A DNA stretch of 38,395 nt from a virus. The notes beneath the pieces were generated by a model. It was given only the letters and a program-made list of their open reading frames with translations. It was not told the origin of the DNA and searched no databases. A program made the translations under genes and the position numbers. Positions 23,164-30,677 of the stretch are shown here, one piece after another (position 1 is the stretch's first letter; the number at the start of each line of letters is the position of its first letter). Where the stretch lies: positions 1 to 38,395 of IMG/VR virus record IMGVR_UViG_3300050821_002537; one strand, written 5' to 3'.

Positions 23164-24884
23164 CCCACCAAGCCAGCGGAAAGCCCGTACTCATCCCCAT
23201 ACATCTGCGCTCCGCCAATCTCAACAGGGCCGTAGTTGTTGACTGTGGTTGTTACGCCCATGCCGTGGTATCTAAGCAGTAAACTGACAGCCCGAGGTAT
23301 GTCGTCGTGTCCATACCCGCCGCCAAATCGCGAGAACTCCGTGTACAGTTCCGCTAAAAATGGCAAATCTTGACAAAAGAATAGTTTTCCCATGGGCGGC
23401 AACGGTTGGTCGTGTTGCTGCAAATTGATAAGCGCCTGCTGCTGCGCTTGTAAACTGTTTTGTATAACTGGTGCTTGTACTTGCGGCTTACCCAACAGCG
23501 TAGCCAAAGACAGAATCTCGTTAACCGTAGCATCCTTTTTGTTGGATACTTTCAGCCAGTCAATCGGAATCATTAACCCCAACTCGCGTTGGCGCATGTT
23601 TAATCCCGGCCCTAACAGTGTAGCCCCTACCGCCTGCTCAATTCCCATACGCTGTATTGGCCACTTTTTCCATGCAGAAATGATGTTGTCTATGATCTGC
23701 GGCGGATTCCAGCGGCCACGGAATAAGTCAATGATGTAGATATTCTTAAGTTCGTCAAACGCCCCGATGGCACCTACCGTGTAATCATTCCTACTAGATT
23801 GCTTGTAAGCTAAGTCCCAGACACCAAAGATAACCGAGTTTAGTGGAACTTTCTGGCGCGGGATAGTTTGCTTCTGTAGTAACTCTATCGGGAAGTAATC
23901 GCGCTCTGTCCCGATAGGGTGGTTCATATATTGTGCATTGAAGTGGGTAGGATTTTCTTCCCATGCGTCTTGCAGGTTAAACTTATCCGCGTTCTTTATT
24001 GCTTCTTCTGGGGTGTCAGAGTTAATGCAGAATTTTTCGGGAAATAGGATTCCATCTTTGTTAAATAGTTTACCGTTTCCATCGGGCATTACGGCTGGAT
24101 AAACGGCGATCTTCCACCCTTTAATGACTTCATGTAATTGCTGGCCAAAGCGCATCTGTTCTGACAGTCCTAGTCGATCCAAAATCTTTCCATAGAGACA
24201 CGCGAAGTTGTAGAACGTGCCGATTATTTGCGTGTATCCTCCGGGATTAAGCAATGGTCTAGTCGCCTGCCAATCGTCCGCAACTCTGTCATTTTGGTCT
24301 ACCCGTTGATTTGGGTTAATGCGGCTGTTGACTTCTGTAATTACGTCGTCGCCAATTCGGATGTCGTAGTGCGTCGAAGCCTTCACGCTATCTAGGGTAG
24401 AAATGCTTAGCGTCGGTTCTCTGCGGATTCTTGTACGCACGTTGCGCGGTAGCCAGAATTCACCCTTGGCTCCAAACTCTCTAACGTTATCGTTTGGGAT
24501 GTAGTCGGGGTAGAGTGCGCGGAAATCTGTGCAGGAAAGAAATATCTGCTTCAATTCTTCCACCATTCTAGTTGCAACATCTTGCGAACCAGAAAGCATG
24601 AGAATGGTTACGTTGGGGAAATTCAACATCCACGAAATGCAATCCACCAGATCAAGGCTAGTTTTAAAATGGCCGCGTGGAGCCATTAACAACCGATTTT
24701 TGATAATGTCTTGCTGTGAAAATGGCTTGTTGAAATTCTTTTGGACGAAGAAATCGCAGAACGGCCTATGGGTACGTTCGGTTAAATCGGGATAAACCGC
24801 ACCTAGGATTTGCGATGCGAGAAAGAAGTTGTCACGCTTGCCGCGTAAGGCTACATCGGAAAGGACAAGACCCACACTACTCAC
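23160..24884 (-). CDS. terL: Terminase large subunit
   Basis: 574 residues. It packages DNA: an ATPase motor plus a nuclease that cuts concatemers. Walker A is MAPRGHFKTS at 67-76, Walker B DIRIGDDV near 173-180, and the nuclease acidic residues are in VWDLAYKQSSRNDYT (about 358) and GHDDIPRA (about 531), as in the RNase H-like fold. GTG 24884 overlaps the upstream gene. No obvious small subunit precedes it; the zinc-finger operon at its 3' end is on the other strand. Confidence 0.95.
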   Translation of the reverse strand: MSSVGLVLSDVALRGKRDNFFLASQILGAVYPDLTERTHRPFCDFFVQKNFNKPFSQQDIIKNRLLMAPRGHFKTSLDLVDCISWMLNFPNVTILMLSGSQDVATRMVEELKQIFLSCTDFRALYPDYIPNDNVREFGAKGEFWLPRNVRTRIRREPTLSISTLDSVKASTHYDIRIGDDVITEVNSRINPNQRVDQNDRVADDWQATRPLLNPGGYTQIIGTFYNFACLYGKILDRLGLSEQMRFGQQLHEVIKGWKIAVYPAVMPDGNGKLFNKDGILFPEKFCINSDTPEEAIKNADKFNLQDAWEENPTHFNAQYMNHPIGTERDYFPIELLQKQTIPRQKVPLNSVIFGVWDLAYKQSSRNDYTVGAIGAFDELKNIYIIDLFRGRWNPPQIIDNIISAWKKWPIQRMGIEQAVGATLLGPGLNMRQRELGLMIPIDWLKVSNKKDATVNEILSLATLLGKPQVQAPVIQNSLQAQQQALINLQQHDQPLPPMGKLFFCQDLPFLAELYTEFSRFGGGYGHDDIPRAVSLLLRYHGMGVTTTVNNYGPVEIGGAQMYGDEYGLSAGLVG

Positions 24885-25044
24885 CTATCGCTTTTTTAGC
24901 TTCGGAGAGGGCTATAACTAGACGTTGGCTTTTCTTGGCTAGTGGCCCCTTCTTGGAGCCAGAATGAAGCTTGCCAGCCTTTCCCTCCCGCATCACCTTG
25001 GCGATTTTAGCCTTAGCTTTGGGGCTAGATAAAAGACTGGCCAT
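24877..25044 (-). CDS. DUF6496-like small basic protein
   Basis: 55 residues, strongly basic (KAKAKIAKVMREGKAGKLHS, then KKGPLAKKSQ and ALSEAKKA). The KVMxEfKxGKLhS…ALSEAkKA pattern is that of the DUF6496 family, common in phages and bacteria and of unknown role, perhaps nucleic-acid binding. It overlaps terL by 8 nt. Too short to be seen in many gene calls but clearly patterned. Confidence 0.8.
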   Translation of the reverse strand: MASLLSSPKAKAKIAKVMREGKAGKLHSGSKKGPLAKKSQRLVIALSEAKKAIGE

Positions 25045-25049
25045 AATCT

Positions 25050-25331
25050 CTAACGATCAGAAACCTTCTGTGTATATTTCTGGGATTCAGGAAACCCGTC
25101 GCGGTAACTCTCTTGCAGAGTTTTTCCCGCCAAGGTAGCCATATCCGATAGTGATTGCTCCTTAGGGCCGCCGCCGTGCGAGTCGAAGTTTTCCAGAGAA
25201 ATAACCGGACCAGAAGGAAATGCCAAATCCTTGGTCTTGTTGATTACTTCCTCTTGAACTCCGCCGCCAGCAGGACCGCCACCGGGGCCAAACAAGTTGT
25301 CTTTATTTCCTTCGTGATACATCGTAGCCAT
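25050..25331 (-). CDS. Small Gly-rich unknown protein
   Basis: 93 residues with a Gly/Pro-rich N-terminal part (LFGPGGGPAGGGVQEEV) and a helical C-terminus. It lies 5 nt upstream of the DUF6496-like gene. No domain recognised; part of a run of small packaging-side genes. Confidence 0.65.
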   Translation of the reverse strand: MATMYHEGNKDNLFGPGGGPAGGGVQEEVINKTKDLAFPSGPVISLENFDSHGGGPKEQSLSDMATLAGKTLQESYRDGFPESQKYTQKVSDR

Positions 25332-25346
25332 AGTATTACTCCTTTG

Positions 25347-25736
25347 TTAAACGATTGGGCCTTTGCCCGCATTCTTAGCTGGATTCTTGCCGACCATCTT
25401 TGGTGCAATCATTTTTGAAGCCGTAGGCGCATTCTCGCGATGCGCGTTTTTGCTGCCTAGTGGATGCACGTAACTGCCGTTTTCCATTCCCATTGGGCTG
25501 GCTGCTGGCACTTTGTAAGACTGATTAAGTGCATGACCACCAAGAAATGCCGCGTCTTGCGGATTATTTACATGGCTGGCAACTTCTTCTATGTTGCCGC
25601 CCTTGGTCATCTTGCGAGCGTAACCGTACTGGGCCTTCACATAAAGATTGTAGGGATTGTTTAGGAAGGGTGTAAAACCATGCAAGCGATTGCTATCGTG
25701 AATCGCTTGCAGCCGTTCATCGTTTGCGATTGACAC
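25347..25736 (-). CDS. Unknown protein, start uncertain
   Basis: 129 residues from GTG 25736 (MSIANDERLQAIHDSNRLHG…), helical then flexible. GAGGA lies only 2-3 nt before the GTG, which is poor spacing. The frame stays open and protein-like for another 130 nt upstream (to about 25867) but has no ATG, GTG or TTG there, so the real gene may begin upstream by a rare start or by an RNA-processing event. No family recognised. Confidence 0.55.
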   Translation of the reverse strand: MSIANDERLQAIHDSNRLHGFTPFLNNPYNLYVKAQYGYARKMTKGGNIEEVASHVNNPQDAAFLGGHALNQSYKVPAASPMGMENGSYVHPLGSKNAHRENAPTASKMIAPKMVGKNPAKNAGKGPIV

Positions 25737-25925
25737 ATCCTCGCGAAAGCCATCTGAGGCTGGAATTCCCGTTTCGCCTGAATCAACCCGATAGCCGGTT
25801 AACGATTCAGTGTCGGCACCCTTTACCCTCAGCCGCCTCGGGTGCGAAATCTCCGTTGATGCCTTCGCTCAGTCCTGCGTGTCTTTCTGTTGGGTGGAAT
25901 GTATCTCTACGTTCCGTAGATACCG
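25737..25925 (-). other. Gene-free stretch rich in inverted repeats
   Basis: 189 nt between two genes. On the minus strand: GTATC…TACG GAA CGTAG…GATAC hairpin right after the upstream stop; GCACCC…GGGTGC; TGAATC…AACC…GGGTT…GATTCA nested; and CCTC…GAGG. No group I core motif is seen. It may be a structured RNA leader for the downstream gene or a decayed intron. Confidence 0.4.
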
Positions 25926-26216
25926 TTAACCAATGAGTTCATTTAATTCTTCCATGAAGCCTTCAAGTCGGCAAAGTTCAGAATTGGCGGAACCTAAATG
26001 TGCTAGTAGCGATGGTTCCGATGTCAACTTATCATTGCATCCATTTGGCGGCGCTGGCTGTACTCCGCGAATGCGATTCAAAACTTTAACTAATCGTTCA
26101 TTGGCGCTGGCAATTCTGCACACAACTTGATTGGCGGTGTTATGTACACCATTGGGAACGGCTTGTGGAGCCGGACAAGATGCTTGCACTGACTGCATTC
26201 CAGCGGTGCCGTACAT
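25926..26216 (-). CDS. Small Cys-containing unknown protein
   Basis: 96 residues, ATG overlapping the previous stop (TAATG). A central helix VVCRIASANERLVKVLNRIR and another C-terminal helix SANSELCRLEGFMEELNELI suggest a helical hairpin. No family recognised. Confidence 0.65.
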   Translation of the reverse strand: MYGTAGMQSVQASCPAPQAVPNGVHNTANQVVCRIASANERLVKVLNRIRGVQPAPPNGCNDKLTSEPSLLAHLGSANSELCRLEGFMEELNELIG

Positions 26217-26680
26217 TACTTTTTCTCCTTGCTATCAGATGCCGGTTTGGCCGCTGGCGTTTCGTGAACTCTTTCCCAAATATAACCAACGCCTAAACGC
26301 CACTTAGTTTGGTCTACGCCTTTGTATATGGCGGTTAGCGAAGCCGAATAGTCGTCTGCTGCCTTAACGTATTCCTTGCCCTCTGGCGAGGCTAGAATCT
26401 TATTCTTGGCTATGTCTAAAGCGGCATCGGCCTTACTTTTGGCGTTAAGCGCGTCCGAGTATTCCTTCCAAATTGGTTGCGCCTGAAGTTTGTTCAAGCT
26501 AGGATCAATCGCGTCACGCTGCGCGTAGAGCACTAGCTTTTGGTCGCGGCTAAGCGGTGCTGGAGTGTCTGATACCGCTTTGTTGGTTGGCAAGGTTAGG
26601 TCGCCAGCGGGAACCGTGGTTGAACCATTTTGGGCCAAGCAAGCTAAAGAAAAAAGCAGAACAAAGATTATATTTTTCAT
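26216..26680 (-). CDS. Small secreted helical protein
   Basis: 154 residues from ATG 26680: a Sec signal peptide (MKNIIFVLLFSLACLAQ) then a helical mature part (KADAALDIAKNKILASPEGK). The longer frame from 26716 only adds a non-signal leader. The Cys is not in a strict lipobox. Role unknown; one of several exported products of this phage. Confidence 0.7.
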   Translation of the reverse strand: MKNIIFVLLFSLACLAQNGSTTVPAGDLTLPTNKAVSDTPAPLSRDQKLVLYAQRDAIDPSLNKLQAQPIWKEYSDALNAKSKADAALDIAKNKILASPEGKEYVKAADDYSASLTAIYKGVDQTKWRLGVGYIWERVHETPAAKPASDSKEKK

Positions 26681-26717
26681 TGCGAGAATCCTAAACTGTG
26701 AGATTGGATTTGTCAAA

Positions 26718-27101
26718 CTAAATTGGGCATTCCTTAGTCGGCCCTACGTGTTGGTCGGCTCCGTAACCGCATTGTCTACATGGTGGACTAGCTACACGTT
26801 TACCGCGTATGTCCGCGTGCTGCTGCTTAAATTGCTGTTCGCTTACACAGATTTTACAGTTGGCTGCTGGCTGTATCTTGTGGTTTTTTTGGTGCCAATT
26901 GATATATTCCCAATTCTGTCTTTCGCTGGCAGTAGCGAATTCATCATTCGCGTCTACTGTAAATTCACGAAATATATTCCCTTTGCTATCGGCCCTTGTG
27001 CCCGAGAAGGAACTTTTCAAGCCCCTGATCGAGCCTGCTTGCCAAGCCTCTAGCTCTGCTTGTGTACACGGTCTAAGATTTTCAGTTTGATCGTCAGACA
27101 T
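26718..27101 (-). CDS. Zinc-motif small protein
   Basis: 127 residues with two CxxC pairs (CKIC, CRQC) and another late Cys, a likely zinc-binding C-terminal domain. Acidic N-terminal half. Preceded by the palindrome described at 27100-27114. No family recognised. Confidence 0.65.
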   Translation of the reverse strand: MSDDQTENLRPCTQAELEAWQAGSIRGLKSSFSGTRADSKGNIFREFTVDANDEFATASERQNWEYINWHQKNHKIQPAANCKICVSEQQFKQQHADIRGKRVASPPCRQCGYGADQHVGPTKECPI

Positions 27102-27114
27102 ACGTTAAACGTAT
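27100..27114. promoter_or_regulatory. 15-nt palindrome overlapping a start codon
   Basis: ATACGTT-A-AACGTAT, with perfect 7-bp arms, overlaps the first bases of the gene starting at 27101 and lies 3 nt after the stop of the small gene upstream. This could be an operator or a translation-blocking hairpin. Only one copy with full symmetry is seen in the window. Confidence 0.3.
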
Positions 27115-27116
27115 TT

Positions 27117-27239
27117 TCATAAGAATAATCGGCGGGGCTGATTCATGGGGCCAAGAAAGAGGGAAACCACGTTTGCCCGTTTACGCATCTCGCGTAACAC
27201 CACTTGCTCACCCGCCGAACGGTCAGTATAAACTACCAA
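27117..27239 (-). CDS. 40-residue basic protein
   Basis: From TTG 27239, overlapping the end of the Ig-domain gene: MVVYTDRSAGEQVVLREMRK, then RANVVSLFLGPMNQPRRLFL. The helix-plus-PMNQPRR pattern is protein-like, and it fills an otherwise empty gap. No family known. Confidence is limited by the TTG start. Confidence 0.5.
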   Translation of the reverse strand: MVVYTDRSAGEQVVLREMRKRANVVSLFLGPMNQPRRLFL

Positions 27240-28501
27240 TCAACCAAAAGTCCACCGCTCGTTCCACCGCCGCCCGTTTGCGATGCACCAGTTTCGTTTC
27301 CGCCACCGCCGCCATCCCACCCGCTTTCTGGTTCCGAGTAGAGTATATTGCTTTTTGCCAACGCTTCCGTAACTGCATTTCCTTGCGACGTGGCGAGTCC
27401 CAATAGCCACGGAATATTCGGCGGCCCGCCCTCGCTAATCATCCCTTCCATGGCGGCTATCTCTTCATCTATGCCGGTAAATCCCGTGTGCCACCAGATC
27501 ACGTCTGCCGTGGAATTACCGAAATCATTCTTACTGGTAGGCGGTGGGAGAGGTGCTGGCACTTCTACTATTTGGTTAATTGTTGGCGATGTGCTTGGGC
27601 CGTAGTTTGTATCGCCAGAATAAACACCAAAAACCGGATGTGTTCCAAGTCCCAAAATTGCGGTTGAATATTGCGCGGTTGCCATCCCTGCGCCAGCGGC
27701 GGATACGGCTACGGTTGTGACGTTAGAACCATCTATGTTGAACGTAACCGTACCGGTGGGCGAACCAACGCCTCCGGGGCCGTTTACTGTAGCCGTAAAT
27801 GTAACCAATTGCCCAAGGATTGACGGGTTGACGCTACTAGTAATCGCAGTAGTAGTGGGGGTTATTACTGGCGCTGATTCATAAAAGAATATGCCTACGG
27901 CTGACAGGGTTTGCTGTGCGATACTTAGTGTGAATGTTGCTTGCTGTGTCCCGTTGCCTAGAAGGTAAGCGTTGCCACCACCATAGCTCCCAATAGGCGT
28001 GAATTTATCTAGCGTCCATCCAGAACTGACACTACAAACGGTTGCATTCGAAAAATTACCCCAACCCGGACCAGAAGCGTAAAAAGATGTTCCGGTTGCA
28101 GGCCCGACCAGAGATGGGCCAACCAAACTGCTAACGCTTCCACTGCTATTCGACGTTCCGTGAACTACGGTAAAAGCAAGATTGTTTCCACTTAACTCAT
28201 AAACACCAGCGAAGAATAACTGGAGATTACCGCCTACACTAGCAAACGTAATAGACGTACACGGCTTGGTGGTTTGCAGTATCCACCAAATTATCTCTAT
28301 AGCTCCCGATGCTATCCCTGAAGGATTTTTAACCAAGACTTCGCCTTGGTCGGTAGTGAAGCTACCCTTCTGGCCGCCTTCTGCGCCAGTAGCTAGTAGC
28401 AACCAGTTACCAGCAGTAGAAGGCACAGAGAGATTAAACGTGCCAGAATTCGGCAAGCTAGCGTTTGTGTATATAGTTTTATTGACTAAGGAGACGGCCA
28501 T
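27233..28501 (-). CDS. Ig-like repeat surface protein (Big_3_5 type)
   Basis: 422 residues. The N-terminal ~200 residues form a lectin-like or beta-sandwich module without signal peptide. Residues about 215-315 (TAITSSVNPSILGQLVTFTA … GSPTGTVTFNIDGS … VFGVYSGDTNYGPS) are a bacterial Ig-like Big_3_5 domain, known in surface adhesins and phage tail or head decoration. The Gly-rich C-terminus ends in LLVDW. It is likely a virion surface protein that binds cells or glycans. ATG 28501 has no good ribosome site. Confidence 0.75.
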   Translation of the reverse strand: MAVSLVNKTIYTNASLPNSGTFNLSVPSTAGNWLLLATGAEGGQKGSFTTDQGEVLVKNPSGIASGAIEIIWWILQTTKPCTSITFASVGGNLQLFFAGVYELSGNNLAFTVVHGTSNSSGSVSSLVGPSLVGPATGTSFYASGPGWGNFSNATVCSVSSGWTLDKFTPIGSYGGGNAYLLGNGTQQATFTLSIAQQTLSAVGIFFYESAPVITPTTTAITSSVNPSILGQLVTFTATVNGPGGVGSPTGTVTFNIDGSNVTTVAVSAAGAGMATAQYSTAILGLGTHPVFGVYSGDTNYGPSTSPTINQIVEVPAPLPPPTSKNDFGNSTADVIWWHTGFTGIDEEIAAMEGMISEGGPPNIPWLLGLATSQGNAVTEALAKSNILYSEPESGWDGGGGGNETGASQTGGGGTSGGLLVDW

Positions 28502-28637
28502 GCTGTGATTTTATGGGAAGTGTATTTGAAAGGATTTAGGCTGCGTCATTTCTGAGCAGGCTTCTCGCAAGGAGATGGCCGTAGCCGACCACCGTACCCG
28601 CCTAGTTTGCTCCTATTTCGGCAGCAGCCCTCGCAGC
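28502..28637 (-). other. Gene-free stretch predicted to fold into a long hairpin RNA
   Basis: TTTAGGCTGCG at one end and CGCAGCCTAAA at the other (plus 28535-28545 and 28633-28643) form an 11-bp perfect closing stem. Inside, GAGC…AGGC pairs with GCCT…GCTC and a further GGC/GCC hairpin sits at the tip. No open frame spans it. It precedes the Ig-domain gene and could be a leader or small RNA. Confidence 0.5.
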
Positions 28638-28853
28638 CTAAACTTGTTCGGCCTGTTTTATATCCCACAACGTTCTTGCGTGGAACTTGGCCGCCGCAAT
28701 GCTCATCGGCGGCTCTGCTTTGCAAACCATTTCTACGGCCTTACTGCGAATAAATTGCTGTCTGCCCGTTCGCTCACGTTTTCTCTTTGGAAGACAGCAA
28801 AACCTGCATGTCGGTTTTGCCGTTAAAAATGTGACGCTTGTATTGGACTCCAT
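28638..28853 (-). CDS. Possible small CxxC basic protein
   Basis: 71 residues: CRFCCLPKRKRERTGRQQF near the start, then a helical basic part. An inverted repeat (GCAAAACC/GGTTTTGC) lies in the first codons, and the ribosome site is weak. Could be a real zinc-finger gene or part of the adjacent structured region. Confidence 0.45.
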   Translation of the reverse strand: MESNTSVTFLTAKPTCRFCCLPKRKRERTGRQQFIRSKAVEMVCKAEPPMSIAAAKFHARTLWDIKQAEQV

Positions 28854-28886
28854 TGCGTAGGCACATTGACATGTAGCGATTATACT

Positions 28887-29165
28887 CTATCCCGAGTATC
28901 CGCTAGTCATTGTTTGCGGACCACCATCCATGGTTGGGTCTGTGCTTCCGGGAGCGGGAGATGATACTGATCCATTACCCATAGTTGCCGAGCGGCCTAC
29001 TGTGTTGCCGCTACCTACGACCGCTTGTTGTGGTCGTGTGGCTGGTCTTTGGGCGGGACCAAAGAAACCAGGATTGCTAGAAAATACGTGAGGATTAGCT
29101 AGCGGCTCTAAACCCTTTGGGTTATCTGCCGATAAATCGCTGAATTGCTTGTATGGTTCGCACAT
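28887..29165 (-). CDS. Small Gly/Ser/Pro-rich unknown protein
   Basis: 92 residues, low-complexity C-terminal half (GSGNTVGRSATMGNGSVSSP). Starts 2 nt after the preceding stop. No family recognised; disorder suggests an assembly or linker role, but this is a guess. Confidence 0.6.
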   Translation of the reverse strand: MCEPYKQFSDLSADNPKGLEPLANPHVFSSNPGFFGPAQRPATRPQQAVVGSGNTVGRSATMGNGSVSSPAPGSTDPTMDGGPQTMTSGYSG

Positions 29166-29167
29166 GA

Positions 29168-29365
29168 TTATGCTCCCTTGATTGGCTTAGTGGTATTCGG
29201 CACGCCGAATTTCAAATCTTCCTCGGTTTTTTCTGATTCGATGTCGTTGTGCAACGCTTCCGCGCCATATTGCCAGTCGCAAGCCCGACGAAGATAGTTA
29301 TCATATTGTGCAGCCGCATTACCCTGCCCACCCGGAGTGCCGCGTTTTTGTATAATATCCATCAC
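29168..29365 (-). CDS. Small unknown protein
   Basis: 65 residues (MMDIIQKRGTPGGQGNAAAQ…); the GTG at 29365 and the ATG at 29362 both overlap the preceding stop. Charged C-terminus with a helical middle. No domain recognised. Confidence 0.6.
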   Translation of the reverse strand: MMDIIQKRGTPGGQGNAAAQYDNYLRRACDWQYGAEALHNDIESEKTEEDLKFGVPNTTKPIKGA

Positions 29366-29682
29366 TTTTCTCCTAGCGAAGCTAAACGTTTTGCAAGTTC
29401 TGGCGTTATAACCGATTCTACCGCTTGCCCAGATTCCGCCTTAGCTTCGTGCTTTTTCTTTCTACGTTCGTTGACGGCTGCAAATCTTTGTTTCTTGCGA
29501 GCCAAATCTAGGTCCAGAAGGTATTTTACACTCATCTTACGTTCAACTTCAGAAGCTTCTACCTTGCCGGTAACAATGTCTTGGGCTAATTTCTCGCCAA
29601 ACGTAATAGCAGAGCCACGTTCGCTGCGTGCGTCATGTGCCTGTTTAATTCCTACTACTTTAGTTTCCGCCAATCTTAACAC
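29362..29682 (-). CDS. Small helical Lys/Glu-rich protein
   Basis: 106 residues from GTG 29682, overlapping the preceding gene by 23 nt. Long charged helices (KKQRFAAVNERRKKKHEAKA) suggest coiled-coil or nucleic-acid contact. No family recognised. Confidence 0.6.
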   Translation of the reverse strand: MLRLAETKVVGIKQAHDARSERGSAITFGEKLAQDIVTGKVEASEVERKMSVKYLLDLDLARKKQRFAAVNERRKKKHEAKAESGQAVESVITPELAKRLASLGEK

Positions 29683-29932
29683 CGTCCTTGACTATATAAT
29701 CAGCCGCTCCCATATAGAATCGCGACGGGTGATCGTAGACAAACAACTTTCTAACCACCGGAACCATGGGGTTGTGCCTAATACTGCCAGACTCGAATTC
29801 TTTTTGTCCTTGCGAGCATCCCGTATCACTACAGGATGCCACGGAATCACCAAATCTATTATCCGCGCAAGCCATGGGTTTATTACATTCTCCGCAGTGT
29901 AATTGGCCATCTATGTAAATGGGATTCTTCAT
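29660..29932 (-). CDS. Zinc-ribbon small protein
   Basis: 90 residues: CGECNKPMAC at 13-22, then C at 34 and 39, a likely zinc ribbon, followed by a basic C-terminal region. ATG 29932 overlaps the preceding stop (ATGA). Possibly a transcription-related or structural factor; not assignable further. Confidence 0.65.
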   Translation of the reverse strand: MKNPIYIDGQLHCGECNKPMACADNRFGDSVASCSDTGCSQGQKEFESGSIRHNPMVPVVRKLFVYDHPSRFYMGAADYIVKDGVKIGGN

Positions 29933-30303
29933 AAATTCTCTGTAGCTATAATTTTAATCCAGTAGTGTACGCCAACGCCAACCCACAGATATTGAGCGGT
30001 TACAAATTGGTCGCCAGTAGAAGGCGATTTTACTTTCCATAGTTGATGGCCGCTACCGCAGGTTGGACATTTTATACTCGTAAAAATTTCACCAGAATAT
30101 AGCTTTGGAGCTTCTATTAAACATTGACCATTTACAGTGTGGTCGCATTTTATATCTAGTGTTATTACGTCGCCCTTATCTGCCCCTATGTTAATAAACA
30201 GCCCATAACCGCCATGGTTTTCGATATATATTTTGTTAGTGATAAGCGTGGATTGGGCTAAGCAAGTAGAAGCCAACAACACGAAGCTAGATAACCATTT
30301 CAA
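29929..30303 (-). CDS. Small secreted protein
   Basis: 124 residues from TTG 30303 (TTGA overlap with the preceding stop): a Sec signal peptide MKWLSSFVLLASTCLAQS, then a beta-rich mature part with CPTCG. Starting at TTG 30309 would add two residues and spoil the MKW start. Role unknown. Confidence 0.65.
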   Translation of the reverse strand: MKWLSSFVLLASTCLAQSTLITNKIYIENHGGYGLFINIGADKGDVITLDIKCDHTVNGQCLIEAPKLYSGEIFTSIKCPTCGSGHQLWKVKSPSTGDQFVTAQYLWVGVGVHYWIKIIATENL

Positions 30304-30677
30304 TGGCAACCAGAACCGAATATCAATCCGGCATTTGTACCAGAACCAGATAAGACTGCGTTAGGGCAAGCGGTAAGCGCTGGTCCCGCTGGTCCTTGTG
30401 CGCCAGTGGCACCGGTTGGTCCTTGTGGACCGGCAACAGCAAGTGCTACATAAGCCCCGCCAGCGAAACTGGTGTACCACTGATAGCTTGTTCCGCTACC
30501 AACCGCGCAGAGATATGCCTGATTCGATGGGCTGGGCGGGCACTGCGCTACCGTTGGGGCGATTGGACCAGAACCGATAGCGCCGAAGGACTGCGCCGAA
30601 ACGGATGACACGCGGGAAATCCAGACCGCGAAGCCAATTAAGATTACAACGAAACCGATTAACGACCGTTGCTTCAT
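30300..30677 (-). CDS. Secreted collagen-like protein
   Basis: 125 residues. Signal peptide (GFVVILIGFAVWISRVSSVS), a Pro-rich part, a short collagen-like Gly-X-Y run (GPQGPTGATGAQGPAGP) and a Gly-rich end. Such triplets form a trimeric stalk in phage fibres. Here the signal peptide suggests export. The ATG follows the beta-helix stop directly. Confidence 0.7.
   Translation of the reverse strand: MKQRSLIGFVVILIGFAVWISRVSSVSAQSFGAIGSGPIAPTVAQCPPSPSNQAYLCAVGSGTSYQWYTSFAGGAYVALAVAGPQGPTGATGAQGPAGPALTACPNAVLSGSGTNAGLIFGSGCH

Noticed and set aside
14862-28637. General reassignment of TAG to an amino acid
   Set aside because: Several genes (27233, 5251, 24877, 28887) end with TAG at natural positions, and reading through gives nonsense.
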